Origin: a bacterium
GTDB lineage: Bacteria; Krumholzibacteriota; Krumholzibacteriia; LZORAL124-64-63
Direction of reading: 5' to 3'
DNA length: 40,045 nucleotides
Assembly: GCA_020049465.1 (NCBI GenBank)
Contig: JAIFKS010000132.1
Coordinates: forward strand, 1 to 40,045
The notes under the pieces were generated by a model. It ran no database searches. It was not told where the DNA came from and worked only from the letters and a program-made list of their open reading frames with translations. This document shows positions 8,638-17,523 of the stretch, piece after piece; the first letter of the stretch is position 1, and every line of letters begins with the position of its first letter. The position numbers were made by a program, and so were the translations under genes.

Positions 8638-11214
8638 TCACCGCAGCCCCTCCACGAGGAACAGGTTGTTGAGCCCGCGGTAGACCGAGTAGAAATAGAC
8701 CTCCCCGTCCCGCACGATCAGCGGCCCGTAGGTAAAGTGCGCCCCGGTGGGGTCCGAGAGTCGGATTTCCTTCCAGAGTACGCTCTTGCCGGTTGCGAGT
8801 TCGAAACGCATCACGCGCATAACACTGCCGACGCGGGAAACCACGACGAACAACGACTTGCCGTCCCTTGTCCAGGCCACAGGCATCTGTCCCGGAAGCA
8901 ACCCATGGATGGGCTGTGGTTCACCACCCGCGACAGGGATGATGACCGGACCCCCATTCGACCGTGCAACGACCCGCGTGTCGTCCGGCGAGATGCACTG
9001 GCCCGAGCCTTCAACCCAGATACCCTCGGGCGAGATGGGTCGCGGTGGGCCGCCGGCAAGGTCCTGGACGTAGAGCCTGGGCGGACGATCGGCCACGGAC
9101 CCACCCAAGAGAATCCTCTTCCCGTCGTGGAAGAAGCCTGCCGACTGCGGTCGGTCCATCGGCCCCCTGGGCAGCGTCCGTCTTTCGCCGACACCAGTGG
9201 GAATCAGGGTGGCCGTGCTTTCTTCCCACGCGAGGACCCAGGCGCCGTCCGAAGACATTTCATTGAGGCCCAGACGGGCGTTCATCCGCATGGGGAGGCT
9301 TCCATCCAAGCGGCGCAGCAACATCGACGTTCCGACGCTACCGCCCGCGGAACATTCGCCGAAAAGAAGCATCGTGCCGTCCGCGCTGAGATCACACGTC
9401 ATACTGCCGTCGAGCCACGAATAGGACTGTTCAGCACTGTCGCCGAGAGCACATCCCCAGATTTCGGACGTCACGGTACCGCTCAGCAAGAGGACGCGCC
9501 CATCCCGGCGAACATCCATCAGATCGAGTGAGGTCGTGCTGTTCAGAATCGTCCGAACTTTACCGTCGAACGAGACCGCCCGCAGCGATTTCCAGCCCCA
9601 GATGTCCCCGCCTGTGAACCAGATCTCGGAACCGTCTGGGGACCAGAACGCCGTCGCCACGGTGGCGCGGCCCACGCCTGGACGATCCGCCAGAGTCGTC
9701 GTACGGCCGGATCTGTCGGCCGTCATGATCGAGCCCCCCGTGCCACCCTGATGTGGCCAGTGCGCGAACGCAACCCGATCACCTTCTTGAGAGATGCGAA
9801 TTCCCCTGATCCACCCTGAAGTCTTGAAAAGCACGTTGCCCACCGGGTATTCGACTCGTTCCTGCCCGTCGGCTGCCCGAACGACGGCAAAACTCTTGCC
9901 GTCAGGGCTCCAATCGGCGGCCAGGACGCCTTCCAGAACCGGACGTGGCGTGCCACCGCTGATGGGCATGGTAGCGAGGGTCGCAATGTTTCCACCCGAC
10001 TCACGGAGCGGTTGGGGCGATTGCAGGAGAATAGCAACCTCCCCGCCTCGGATGCCGACGACCGAAACATTGCGCAGCCCGAGCGACGTGACGCCCGGCG
10101 CATCGATGCGCGTGCTGAACAGCTCCGATTCGCAGTCGCCCCAGCGCGCACTGTAGATGACGCTGTTGCCATCCGGGGTGAAGCGCGCGCTGCCGACCGC
10201 TCCCTTGCCGAAGCTCAGTTTCTGGAATGTGGGCGCGGCCGGCATCGAGGGCCGCAACCGGTAGCCTGCTCCAGCCGCAAGAATGACAAGGGAAAGCACC
10301 CCCACGACCAGCCATCGCGACGACGGCCGGCGGCGACCCGCCTTCACCGGTATCGATTGTCCCGACCCCAGGCACGACTCGAAGTGGAACGCCAGGTCGC
10401 CCGCACTCTGGAATCGCTCCTGCGGACTCTTTTCCAGGCACCGCCGCACGATCGCCTCGACGTTGGCCGGAATCTCCTTTCCCGGCACGCTCAGCGGCGG
10501 CGGATCCTCGTGCAGGATGCGGTGCCCCGTGTCATAGAACGTATCGCCCGGGAACGCCCGCCTGCCGGTCAGCAACTCGTAAACGATGGCGCCCATCGCG
10601 AACAGGTCGGCCCGGTGGTCCGCCGGCGTGCACCGCACCTGCTCCGGCGCCATGTAGCCCATCGTGCCGAAGGCCACCCCCGTCCCGGTGGCGGTCATCG
10701 TGGCGGCTTCTTCGCCGGCCGGCGCCAGCAGGTCGGGCCGGGTCAGCTTCGCCAGCCCGAAGTCCAGCACCTTGACCCGGCCGTCGTTGGTCAGGAACAG
10801 GTTGTCGGGCTTGAGATCGCGGTGGACGATGCCTCGTTCGTGCGCGGCGGCCAGCCCATGCGCGGCCTGGGCCGCGTAGTCGATGGCCTTGCGCGCGGGA
10901 ATGGGCCCGCGCTTCAACCGCGCGCGGAGCGACTCGCCCTCCAGCAACTCCATCACCACGAAGGGCGAGCCCTCGTGCGTGCCGATGTCGTGGATGGCGC
11001 AGACGTTGGGATGGTTCAGCGCGCCGGCGGCGCGGGCTTCCTGCTCGAAGCGGCGGATGCGGTCGCGGTCGCGCGCGAGGTCGCCGGCGATGACCTTGAG
11101 GGCGACGTCGCGGCCCAGGCGCGTGTCGCGCGCGCGGTAGACCTCGCCCATGCCGCCGGCTCCCAGCGGGGCGATGATCTGGTAGGGGCCGAGGGCCGTG
11201 CCGGTCGGCAGCAT
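8638..11214 (-). CDS. Transmembrane Ser/Thr protein kinase with propeller sensor domain
   Basis: Protein of 858 aa with the same architecture as the kinase at 680 but only moderately similar to it. The kinase domain (residues 11-280) carries [10 protein letters not shown]40, HRDLKPDN (D133), DFG (151-153) and YMAPEQ. A membrane helix spans about 301-318, and the rest is a TolB-like propeller with SPDG blades such as [20 protein letters not shown] and ISPDDTRVV. The start is ATG at 11214, supported by GGGAGGAGACC at 11219-11229 and a -10 element at 11258-11263. In-frame codons further upstream lie outside that transcript. Base use in the propeller half looks less GC-biased than in the kinase half, judged by eye. 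Ligand and substrates are unknown. Confidence 0.9.
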   Translation of the reverse strand: MLPTGTALGPYQIIAPLGAGGMGEVYRARDTRLGRDVALKVIAGDLARDRDRIRRFEQEARAAGALNHPNVCAIHDIGTHEGSPFVVMELLEGESLRARLKRGPIPARKAIDYAAQAAHGLAAAHERGIVHRDLKPDNLFLTNDGRVKVLDFGLAKLTRPDLLAPAGEEAATMTATGTGVAFGTMGYMAPEQVRCTPADHRADLFAMGAIVYELLTGRRAFPGDTFYDTGHRILHEDPPPLSVPGKEIPANVEAIVRRCLEKSPQERFQSAGDLAFHFESCLGSGQSIPVKAGRRRPSSRWLVVGVLSLVILAAGAGYRLRPSMPAAPTFQKLSFGKGAVGSARFTPDGNSVIYSARWGDCESELFSTRIDAPGVTSLGLRNVSVVGIRGGEVAILLQSPQPLRESGGNIATLATMPISGGTPRPVLEGVLAADWSPDGKSFAVVRAADGQERVEYPVGNVLFKTSGWIRGIRISQEGDRVAFAHWPHQGGTGGSIMTADRSGRTTTLADRPGVGRATVATAFWSPDGSEIWFTGGDIWGWKSLRAVSFDGKVRTILNSTTSLDLMDVRRDGRVLLLSGTVTSEIWGCALGDSAEQSYSWLDGSMTCDLSADGTMLLFGECSAGGSVGTSMLLRRLDGSLPMRMNARLGLNEMSSDGAWVLAWEESTATLIPTGVGERRTLPRGPMDRPQSAGFFHDGKRILLGGSVADRPPRLYVQDLAGGPPRPISPEGIWVEGSGQCISPDDTRVVARSNGGPVIIPVAGGEPQPIHGLLPGQMPVAWTRDGKSLFVVVSRVGSVMRVMRFELATGKSVLWKEIRLSDPTGAHFTYGPLIVRDGEVYFYSVYRGLNNLFLVEGLR

Positions 11215-11257
11215 CGACGGTCTCCTCCCGTGCGGGGCACTGGAGGGCGATGGCGTC

Positions 11258-11263
11258 ATTATA
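11258..11263 (-). promoter_or_regulatory. TATAAT -10 element of the second kinase gene
   Basis: On the minus strand TATAAT occupies 11263-11258, about 44 nt upstream of the kinase ATG at 11214, giving a leader of roughly 37 nt that contains the ribosome site. No convincing -35 hexamer lies 16-18 nt further upstream. Confidence 0.5.
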
Positions 11264-11300
11264 CACCGGGGCGGAAGAGAATCCATAGGTTGGCGTGCGT

Positions 11301-11330
11301 ACCGGTCCTTGGCCGGGGACTCGAACCCGG
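11301..11330 (-). other. tRNA 3'-half-like fragment (T-arm only)
   Basis: Read on the minus strand the segment contains GGGTTCGAGTCCCC flanked by GCC and GGC, which matches the conserved TTCGA(N)2C T-loop and most of a T-stem of tRNA. No D-arm, anticodon arm or acceptor-stem partner can be drawn upstream, so it is not a whole tRNA. It may be a fossil attachment site or chance. Confidence 0.3.
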
Positions 11331-11532
11331 CTGCGCGGCGTCCCACTGATCGTCGATCTAACCTTATTTATCCCTAGCGATTACAGATATTTTGCGCTGT
11401 GTTTTTTGCGATACGCAGGCGCACATCCTCCTCCTGGAAAGGCGTGCCTTCCATGGCCGCCCTCATCGTGCCCAAGTTCAGCGAAGGCGAATGCGCGGTT
11501 GCCGCGGTCGTGACCAACCGGGGCGAGCGGCA

Positions 11533-11550
11533 ACTTGCGCCGGCGCAAGT
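11533..11550. repeat. 18-bp perfect palindrome, copy 2
   Basis: Identical to the palindromes at 8559 and 16375. Its right arm forms the first unit of a 15-bp tandem repeat. The flank CGGGGCGG after it resembles the CGGAGCGG that follows copy 3, so the shared sequence extends past the palindrome on that side. Confidence 0.85.
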
Positions 11551-11586
11551 CGGGGCGGCGCAAGTCGGGGCGATGCAAGTCGGGGC
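11542..11586 (+). repeat. 15-bp tandem direct repeat, three units
   Basis: Units GGCGCAAGTCGGGGC (11542-11556), an identical copy (11557-11571) and a two-base variant beginning GATGC (11572-11586), followed by a decayed fourth start at 11587. The period of exactly five codons would give a pentapeptide period in any frame, but no credible gene covers it. Confidence 0.8.
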
Positions 11587-11766
11587 GGCGCGATTTGCAC
11601 AGGGGTGAAGTTGCCCGTGCGTCCGTATTCGGGAAGCGGGCCGCGCAGAGCTGCTCCAACTCCCGGCAATCATTGATTCCGTGCGTGAATCACGGATCAC
11701 ACCCACGACAACACAGGTGCCCGCATTTGAAATGCGCCACTCGTTCCCGTACGGCCCCTTGAACGT

Positions 11767-14325
11767 CTACTTGACCAACGTCAACCGCTGCATGTCGTGC
11801 AGCGCATCCGCGTCGATTCTCGCGCAATAGGTCCCCGACGCGACCGCCGCTCCTCGCTCGTCCAAGCCGTCCCATGTCACTTGATGGTCTCCGCCGGACA
11901 GATGCTCATTCACGAGCGCGCGGACGAGCCGGCCACGAAGATCGTAGATGGACAGCCGCACGTGCCCGGGCCCCGTGAGCACGAAGCGAAGCGTCGTCAG
12001 CGGGTTGAACGGGTTCGGGACGGCGTCGCTCAGCAGCACGACTGGCTGCGGCCGCCCGTGGGAGGGCACGGCGGCGGGGGTGGGTTCGTGCCAGATGCCG
12101 ACGCAACCCGAGAGCTTGGCGCCTGCTTTCAAGAAAATTCCCCCGGTGCACAGACCGCCGTCCCCGTCGACGGTCAGGGCGAACACAGCGCCGTCCACGC
12201 CGGAGCCGAGCGCTGACCAGGCAGCCCCGTCCCATTTGGCGATGCCGGAAGCCGGCACACCATCGGCGGTCGTGAAGGCTCCTCCGGCGTAAAGAACCCC
12301 GTTCCCGTCGACGGCCAGGGCGAGCACGTTCCTGTCCATGCCTGAGCCAAGCGCTGACCAGGCAGCCCCGTCCCACTTGGCGATGTGGGCAGCAGGCATG
12401 CCTCCGGCGGTCGTGAAGTCACCTCCGGCGTAGAGATTGCCGCCCCCGTCGACGGCCAGGGCGTATACGTCGTAGTCCATTCCCGTGCCGAGCGCGGACC
12501 AGACAGCCCCATTCCACTTGGCGATGTTGGAAGCAGGCACAATCCCGGCGGTCGTGAACCGTCCGCCGGCGTAGAGATTGCCGCTTCCGTCGACGGCCAG
12601 GGCCGACACACCGCCGTTCACTCCCGAACCAAGTGTCGACCAGGACGCCCCGTCCCACTTGATGATGTTGTAGGCACCTCCGGCGTAGAGATTGCCGCTC
12701 CCGTCGACCGCCAGCGCATAGACGGCATCCAACGCTCTCTTTCCCGAGCCGGGTGTTGACCAGGTCGTCCCGTCCCACCTGACGAGGCCAAAAGATCCGT
12801 AGATCGGGGGGTTGCCTCCGGCCCAGAGATGGCCGCTCCCGTCGACGGCCAGGGCTTCGACGATATTGGCCGTCCCCGAGCCGAGCGCTGACCACCTGGT
12901 CCCGTTCCACTTGGCGACATGCGAAGCGAACACTCCGCCGGCGGTCGTGAACCGTCCCCCGGCGTAGAGATTGCCGTTCCCGTCGACGGCCAGGGCCGCC
13001 ACGGATTGGTTCATCCCTTCGCCGAGCACCGACCAGGCCGCCCCGTCCCACTTGACGATGAAGGGGTTGCCCCAACCGCTGATCGTGAGTACGCCCCCGG
13101 CGCAGAGATTGCCTGCCCCATCAACGGCCAAGGCATACACGTATGTGAAGTGTTCCGTGCCCGGGCCCAGCGCTGACCAGGCAGCCCCGTTCCATTTGGC
13201 GATGCAAGTGACCGGCGTGCCGCCGGCGTAGTAGAATTCGCCCCCGGCGTAGATAGAGCCGTTTCCGTCGCAGGCCAGGGCCACCACGCGATTGCTCATT
13301 CCCGAACCAAGCTCTGACCAGCCGGCCCCGTCCCACTTCGCGATCATGGAAGCGATCACACCTCCGGCACCCGTGAAGAGCCCCCCGGCGTAGAGGTTGC
13401 CGTTCCCGTCGCTGGCCAGGGCCTCCACGGTACCGTTCGTTCCCGAGCCAAGCGCCGACCAGGCATTCCCGTCCCACATGGCGAGACGGGAAGCGGGCAC
13501 GCCTCCCGCCGTCATGAAGTCGCCACCGGCGTAGAGATGTCCGTTCCCGTCGAGGGCCAGGGCATACACGGCACTGTCGTCTTCCATTCCCGAGCCGAGC
13601 GCCGCCCAGGTCGCCCCGTTCCACTTGGCGACCCGTGGCGCAGACACCCCGCCGGCTGTCGTGAAACGCCCCCCGGCGTAGAGATTTCCATTTCCGTCCA
13701 GGGCCAGGGCAAGCACGTCATCGTTCATGCCGGAGCCAAGTGCCGACCAAGCCGTCCCGTCCCACTTGGCGACACAGGAAACCGGCACGTCGCCGGCAGC
13801 GGTAAAGCTGCCTCCGGCGTAGAGATTGCCGACACCGTCGACCGCCAGGACGGACACATACCCGTTCAGCGCCGAGCCGATTGCTGACCAGGTCGCGCCG
13901 TCCCACCTGGAGACAAGTCCGGATGAAGCAGCGTAGAAGTCGCCATCTCCGGTCGCGGCGAGGCACCGTGCGCCAAAGCACATGGAGAAACGGTCATCCC
14001 AGTGCACATCAGCAGGGACCGCCGTCGTCGCCGGGTCGGCAACGCGCCCCACCACGCAGGGAGCGTCCGGCGACTCCGTGCGCTCGAAACGAGGCGCCTC
14101 CCCGGTCCTCGACACCATCCGCCACCCCGCGGCCGACACGCTGCCGTAATGGCCGCCATGAAGGTCGAGCGTGCCGTCCGGGCGGAGGATCCGACCGAGC
14201 GGCAAAGCCGGGGAATCGTGGTCGGGGGACTGGGCCGATCCGGCCAGGGGCAGACCGGTGAAGGCGATCGCGATCAGGAGCGCCGGAAGGCGACGCCGAC
14301 GGGATCGGACGAGTATCCGCATCAT
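11767..14325 (-). CDS. Secreted repeat (propeller-like) protein with FlgD-like C-terminal sorting domain
   Basis: Protein of 852 aa. It starts with an arginine-rich n-region and a hydrophobic stretch (about residues 13-31, LPALLIAIAFTGLPLAGSAQ), a Sec signal peptide. Residues about 123-748 hold 13 copies of a roughly 47-residue unit with core W(D/N)GxxWSALGSGM, then VxALAVDGxGNLYAGGxFTTAGG, presumably propeller blades. The C-terminus has PNPFNP at 770-775 and an Ig-like FlgD fold ending in MQRLTLVK, as used for outer-membrane or T9SS-like sorting in FCB-type bacteria. Two ATGs (14325 and 14322) are possible; GGAG lies at 14333-14336. Function unknown; a surface or extracellular binding protein is likely. 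Confidence 0.85.
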   Translation of the reverse strand: MMRILVRSRRRRLPALLIAIAFTGLPLAGSAQSPDHDSPALPLGRILRPDGTLDLHGGHYGSVSAAGWRMVSRTGEAPRFERTESPDAPCVVGRVADPATTAVPADVHWDDRFSMCFGARCLAATGDGDFYAASSGLVSRWDGATWSAIGSALNGYVSVLAVDGVGNLYAGGSFTAAGDVPVSCVAKWDGTAWSALGSGMNDDVLALALDGNGNLYAGGRFTTAGGVSAPRVAKWNGATWAALGSGMEDDSAVYALALDGNGHLYAGGDFMTAGGVPASRLAMWDGNAWSALGSGTNGTVEALASDGNGNLYAGGLFTGAGGVIASMIAKWDGAGWSELGSGMSNRVVALACDGNGSIYAGGEFYYAGGTPVTCIAKWNGAAWSALGPGTEHFTYVYALAVDGAGNLCAGGVLTISGWGNPFIVKWDGAAWSVLGEGMNQSVAALAVDGNGNLYAGGRFTTAGGVFASHVAKWNGTRWSALGSGTANIVEALAVDGSGHLWAGGNPPIYGSFGLVRWDGTTWSTPGSGKRALDAVYALAVDGSGNLYAGGAYNIIKWDGASWSTLGSGVNGGVSALAVDGSGNLYAGGRFTTAGIVPASNIAKWNGAVWSALGTGMDYDVYALAVDGGGNLYAGGDFTTAGGMPAAHIAKWDGAAWSALGSGMDRNVLALAVDGNGVLYAGGAFTTADGVPASGIAKWDGAAWSALGSGVDGAVFALTVDGDGGLCTGGIFLKAGAKLSGCVGIWHEPTPAAVPSHGRPQPVVLLSDAVPNPFNPLTTLRFVLTGPGHVRLSIYDLRGRLVRALVNEHLSGGDHQVTWDGLDERGAAVASGTYCARIDADALHDMQRLTLVK
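12082..13959 (-). repeat. Intragenic array of 13 units of about 141-144 bp
   Basis: The coding repeats of the propeller-like protein are also strongly similar at the DNA level: the block containing CCGGCGTAGAGATTGCC recurs at regular spacing across the gene. This suggests unit duplication or gene conversion. Copy number may vary between strains and may be collapsed in assemblies. Confidence 0.8.
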
Positions 14326-14696
14326 CCTGCTCTCCTTCGCCTCCCGGAAACCCTGTCAGCCCGCTCTTGAGTAACTCATCCTGTGCCACGGTTCCAGGTG
14401 CTGCAGCGGACGGCCCGACGGCCACGGCTCAAGGTCACCGATCCTATCGTGAGCTTCGCACGAGAGCAGACATCCTAGAAGTGGAGCTTGCTGATTTCCG
14501 TCAGAAATGGATTGGCCCCCCGGGTGGGACGCGCTGCGTGAGGGGATATTGGCAGGTCCGGAACGAACCCAGGCTGGACACGGAATCCAACCCACGCTTT
14601 GATGGCGCAACAACTTCGGACTCCGAGTCGCAGCCCGTCGACAAGACCGGGGAGTCGCCGGCCCACGCCGCACTCCCTCGAACCAGAGGCGCCGAA
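14326..14696. other. 371-bp divergent intergenic region
   Basis: It separates the minus-strand propeller-like gene from the plus-strand GH30 gene and must hold both promoters, but I could not assign clear -35/-10 pairs. The plus frame stays open across it in phase with GH30. I take it as non-coding because a signal peptide starts only at 14697. Confidence 0.5.
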
Positions 14697-16373
14697 ATGA
14701 GAAATCTCGCCGTTCCACCGCTGCTTCTGGCCATGCTTTCGGCGGGATCCTCGGCGGATGCGCAGATGGCTGCTCGCGCGCCGGCCGCCACCAGCGAGAT
14801 CCTGCTCACCTCCGAGGGCGGGGCCCGCCAGTCCTTGCTGGAGAACGTGCCCTTCCGGATGGGCCTCGCCGAGGGCACCGTGATCTCGGTCTTCCCCGAC
14901 AGCACCAAGCAGACCATCCACGGGATCGGCACCTCGTTCACGGAATCGTCCGCTTTCGTCCTGGCGCACCTGGAACCGCAGCAGCGACGGGAGTTGATGC
15001 AGAAGGTGTACGGTGAGGCCGGCGCCAACTTCACGCTGACCCGCACCCCTATCGGGGCCTGCGATTTCTCAGTGGACGGCAGGTACTCCTACGCCGACGA
15101 ACCGGGTGACCGGGAGCTGAAGGCCTTCAGTATCGCTCAGGACGTCGCCGGCTTCGACCCGGTCGGCCACCCGGGGATCGCGGACCCCGACTACGACCTG
15201 TTGCCGATGATCAAGGAAGCGCTCGCGATCAAGCGGGAGCAACGGGACCAGGAACTGAAGATCATCGCCTCGGCCTGGACGGCGCCGGCCTGGATGAAGG
15301 ACATCGGGACCTGGTACATCCCCGGATCCGCGGCGAACAACTGGCAGGGCACCGGAGGCTCGCTCAAGCCCGAATACGTGTCCACCTACGCCGACTATCT
15401 CGTCAGGTATCTGGACGCGTATGCGCAGGCCGGGGTGGCGCTCTGGGGCCTGACGCCGGTGAACGAACCCCACGGCAACGGCGGCAACTGGGAAAGCATG
15501 GATTTCACGCCCGGGTCGCAGAACGACTTCGTCAAAAATCATCTCGGGCCGCGGCTGTTGAACAGCCGGCAAGCGGAGACCCGGCTGTTGGTCTACGACC
15601 AGAACATGGACGGTCTGGAGCGTTGGGCCGACGTGATCTTCGCGGACCCGGAAACGACCCCCTACGTGTACGGCGCCGCCGTCCATTGGTACGCCAGCAC
15701 CTTCAACGTCTTCGAGGACGTCCTCGACAGGGTGCACGCCAGGTTCCCGGATTTCGCCATCATCCATACCGAGGGCTGCATCGACAACCTGGGCACGGCC
15801 GCAACCGGCGGTATCGGCGATCCCGCCGGATACAAGGAGTCCGGCTGGTTTCAGAACGACGGATTCTGGTGGAACGCCACCGCCACGGACTGGGCCTACA
15901 CGGCGGAATGGGCGGGAGCGGGCGCCGCCGACCATCCCGTCTACACACCCGTCCATCGCTATGCGCGCAACATCATCGTCGGCCTGGATCACTGGGTCGG
16001 CGGCTGGGTGGACTGGAACATCGTCCTGGACCGGAACGGCGGGCCCAACCATGTGGGCAACTTCTGCGGCGCCCCCATCATGATCGACACCGGGACGCGC
16101 GAGGTCTACTACACCCCCGTCTTCCACATCCTGTCGCAGTTCAGTCGGACCATCCGTCCGGGAGACAAGGCGGTCCGGACCCGGCGCGTGCTGGACGCTC
16201 TGGATCCCGATGCGCTGCATGCCTGCGCCACCGTCAACGGCGACGGGTTGCTCAGCGTGCAGTTGCTGAACACCACGAAGAACGCCATTGCCTGCAAGCT
16301 GCAGATCGCGGATCGGTACGCGGAGATCACGATTCCTGCGAACTCGGTCCAGACGGTGCGGGTCCGGTTGTAG
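14697..16373 (+). CDS. Secreted glycoside hydrolase family 30 (glucosylceramidase-like)
   Basis: Protein of 558 aa. Start ATG 14697 has AGAGG at 14685-14689 and begins a signal peptide (MRNLAVPPLLLAMLSAGSSA, cleavage near DAQ). The GH30 pattern follows: IHGIGTSFTESSAFVLAHL near 74-92, the TWYIPGSAANNWQGTG loop, LWGLTPVNEP with the acid/base glutamate E257, and IIHTEGC with the nucleophile E359. The C-terminus has the beta-sandwich that packs on the GH30 barrel. Family members cleave beta-glucosidic or related links in glucosylceramide, beta-1,6-glucan or xylan; the exact substrate cannot be read here. Export suggests polysaccharide or glycolipid scavenging. The TAG stop is followed one base later by palindrome copy 3. 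Confidence 0.88.
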   Translation: MRNLAVPPLLLAMLSAGSSADAQMAARAPAATSEILLTSEGGARQSLLENVPFRMGLAEGTVISVFPDSTKQTIHGIGTSFTESSAFVLAHLEPQQRRELMQKVYGEAGANFTLTRTPIGACDFSVDGRYSYADEPGDRELKAFSIAQDVAGFDPVGHPGIADPDYDLLPMIKEALAIKREQRDQELKIIASAWTAPAWMKDIGTWYIPGSAANNWQGTGGSLKPEYVSTYADYLVRYLDAYAQAGVALWGLTPVNEPHGNGGNWESMDFTPGSQNDFVKNHLGPRLLNSRQAETRLLVYDQNMDGLERWADVIFADPETTPYVYGAAVHWYASTFNVFEDVLDRVHARFPDFAIIHTEGCIDNLGTAATGGIGDPAGYKESGWFQNDGFWWNATATDWAYTAEWAGAGAADHPVYTPVHRYARNIIVGLDHWVGGWVDWNIVLDRNGGPNHVGNFCGAPIMIDTGTREVYYTPVFHILSQFSRTIRPGDKAVRTRRVLDALDPDALHACATVNGDGLLSVQLLNTTKNAIACKLQIADRYAEITIPANSVQTVRVRL

Positions 16374-16374
16374 G

Positions 16375-16392
16375 ACTTGCGCCGGCGCAAGT
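16375..16392. repeat. 18-bp perfect palindrome, copy 3
   Basis: Identical to copies at 8559 and 11533; here the flanking G and C extend it to a 20-bp palindrome (16374-16393). It begins one base after the GH30 stop codon, so the transcript end can fold at once. No T-run follows. Confidence 0.85.
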
Positions 16393-16474
16393 CGGAGCGG
16401 TTACCGCCCGTACCCTGCGTGGCGACGATGATGACCCCGCCACATCAGGCAACCGGGACGTGGCCGGGCGTTCG

Positions 16475-17380
16475 TCAGCGCACGAGCGTGACGCGCGCCG
16501 ACGAGACCACGCCCGCAGCTTCCAGGCGCACCAGGTAGACGCCCGAGGGCTGCGGGCGACCGTCGTCGTCGCGGCCGAGCCAGGTGGCCTCGTGCCGCCC
16601 GGCGGCGGCAATCTGGCCGTCGCGCAGGACACGGATCAGGCGTCCGCCGGCGTCGTGCACGGCCAGACGCACCGGCACGGCTTCGGGCACTTCGAACACG
16701 ATCCGCGTGGACGGATTGAACGGATTCGGCTGCGCGCCCAGCAGGCGAACAGCAGCCTGAGGCAGCTCCGGCGTGGCGCTGGCGGGCGGCAGCAGCCGCA
16801 CGCTGTCGAGCCCCACCGTTTCCTCGATCTCGCTCCCGAATTCCGCCGGCAGCATCAGGATGTCGAGGTCCGCCAGCACGGCGTCGAAATGGGCCGCCGA
16901 TACGATGGCGCCCGCACTGCTGTTGTAGCGGAACACACCGGCTTCCAGCGGCACCGCGTAGCGGCCCCACACCGGCGGCTGCGGCGGCAACTGCGGCAGT
17001 TCGTGACAAATGACCCATCCGGCGCCGATCAACACCACGACGTCCGACCCCGACCAGTCGAACTCGGTCGAAGTGAGCGAGAACTCCAGGCTGCCGCCCG
17101 CATAGGCGGACCGATCGCCCGACCATGTCGGCGGGGCGACGAAGAACGCGCACTGGTTCGTGACGTCGTGGTGGGTCACGTGGCCATCCGGGTCGCCCGC
17201 GACGCCCTGCCAGATCAGGCTGTGCGTGGCGACGATGGTGTTGTAGTTGCTGCAATTGAGATCGCGGACGAACCAGCCCTCGGCGGCGTCGCTGAACGAA
17301 CTGGTCAACTGGGCCCAGGCCGGTCCGGCCGCGGCGAGCAGCAGGGAAAGGGCAATGACGAAGTGGATGCGGCGCGGCAT
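16475..17380 (-). CDS. Secreted laminin-B-like protein with FlgD-like sorting domain
   Basis: Protein of 301 aa. A signal peptide occupies residues 1-23 (MPRRIHFVIALSLLLAAAGP, cut after AWA). The following region, about 25-200, begins SSFSDAAEGWFVRDL and includes DPDGHVTHHDV, FFVAPPTWSGD and AYAGGSLEFSL, the pattern of a laminin B (domain IV) beta-sandwich. The tail carries QPNPFNPSTRIVFEV and an Ig-like FlgD fold ending in SSARVTLVR, the same sorting type as the 11767-14325 protein. The start ATG 17380 follows GGAGG at about 17384-17388 (minus strand); a longer frame adds only five residues. Likely exported and surface bound; ligand unknown. Confidence 0.82.
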   Translation of the reverse strand: MPRRIHFVIALSLLLAAAGPAWAQLTSSFSDAAEGWFVRDLNCSNYNTIVATHSLIWQGVAGDPDGHVTHHDVTNQCAFFVAPPTWSGDRSAYAGGSLEFSLTSTEFDWSGSDVVVLIGAGWVICHELPQLPPQPPVWGRYAVPLEAGVFRYNSSAGAIVSAAHFDAVLADLDILMLPAEFGSEIEETVGLDSVRLLPPASATPELPQAAVRLLGAQPNPFNPSTRIVFEVPEAVPVRLAVHDAGGRLIRVLRDGQIAAAGRHEATWLGRDDDGRPQPSGVYLVRLEAAGVVSSARVTLVR

Positions 17381-17416
17381 GGGTCCTCCCCCCAATTAAA
17401 GGCACTATTCGTCGTG

Positions 17417-17447
17417 ATTATAGCACGCCGGGAGGCTCCCGGGGCAA
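17417..17447 (-). promoter_or_regulatory. Candidate promoter with palindromic spacer
   Basis: On the minus strand TTGCCC (17447-17442) and a perfect TATAAT (17422-17417) are separated by 19 nt, about 37 nt before the laminin-B-like start. The spacer contains CCGGGAGGCTCCCGG (17428-17442), an inverted repeat with 7-base arms around one base, which could be an operator. The long spacer makes the -35 call uncertain; the -10 is strong. Confidence 0.5.
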
Positions 17448-17523
17448 CCATTCCGTGCGGAAGACGGCCACCGACTTAACGCCGGCGGCCGCCCATTCCC
17501 CATCCCGCAGTTTTCCGCCGCCC

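Larger units (their letters stand above)
11215..11766. other. 552-bp gap between kinase and propeller genes
   Basis: No convincing gene was found here. It holds the kinase promoter, a tRNA-3'-end-like fragment (about 11301-11330), a visibly AT-richer stretch (about 11346-11410), an 18-bp palindrome and a 15-bp tandem repeat. Short open frames exist on both strands, for example a 51-codon frame from ATG 11453, but none has a recognisable product, and the repeats run straight through them. The mix of motifs looks like a remnant of inserted DNA. Confidence 0.6.

Noticed and set aside
11301..11400. A complete tRNA gene on the minus strand
   Set aside because: Only the T-arm fits; the T-stem has a mismatch and no D-arm, anticodon arm or acceptor pairing can be drawn.
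11381..11659. A small pentapeptide-repeat protein on the minus strand
   Set aside because: The pentapeptide period comes from a three-unit 15-bp DNA repeat only; both strands give periodic translations, and the rest of the frame has no family features.
12082..13959. Regular repeats that could suggest a CRISPR array
   Set aside because: The units are about 141-144 bp, in frame, and encode a conserved WDG/YAGG protein repeat; there are no short repeats with unique spacers and no cas genes.
14367..14696. A 110-residue N-terminal extension of the GH30 protein
   Set aside because: A typical signal peptide starts at ATG 14697 with a good ribosome site; the extension has no domain and would bury the signal.
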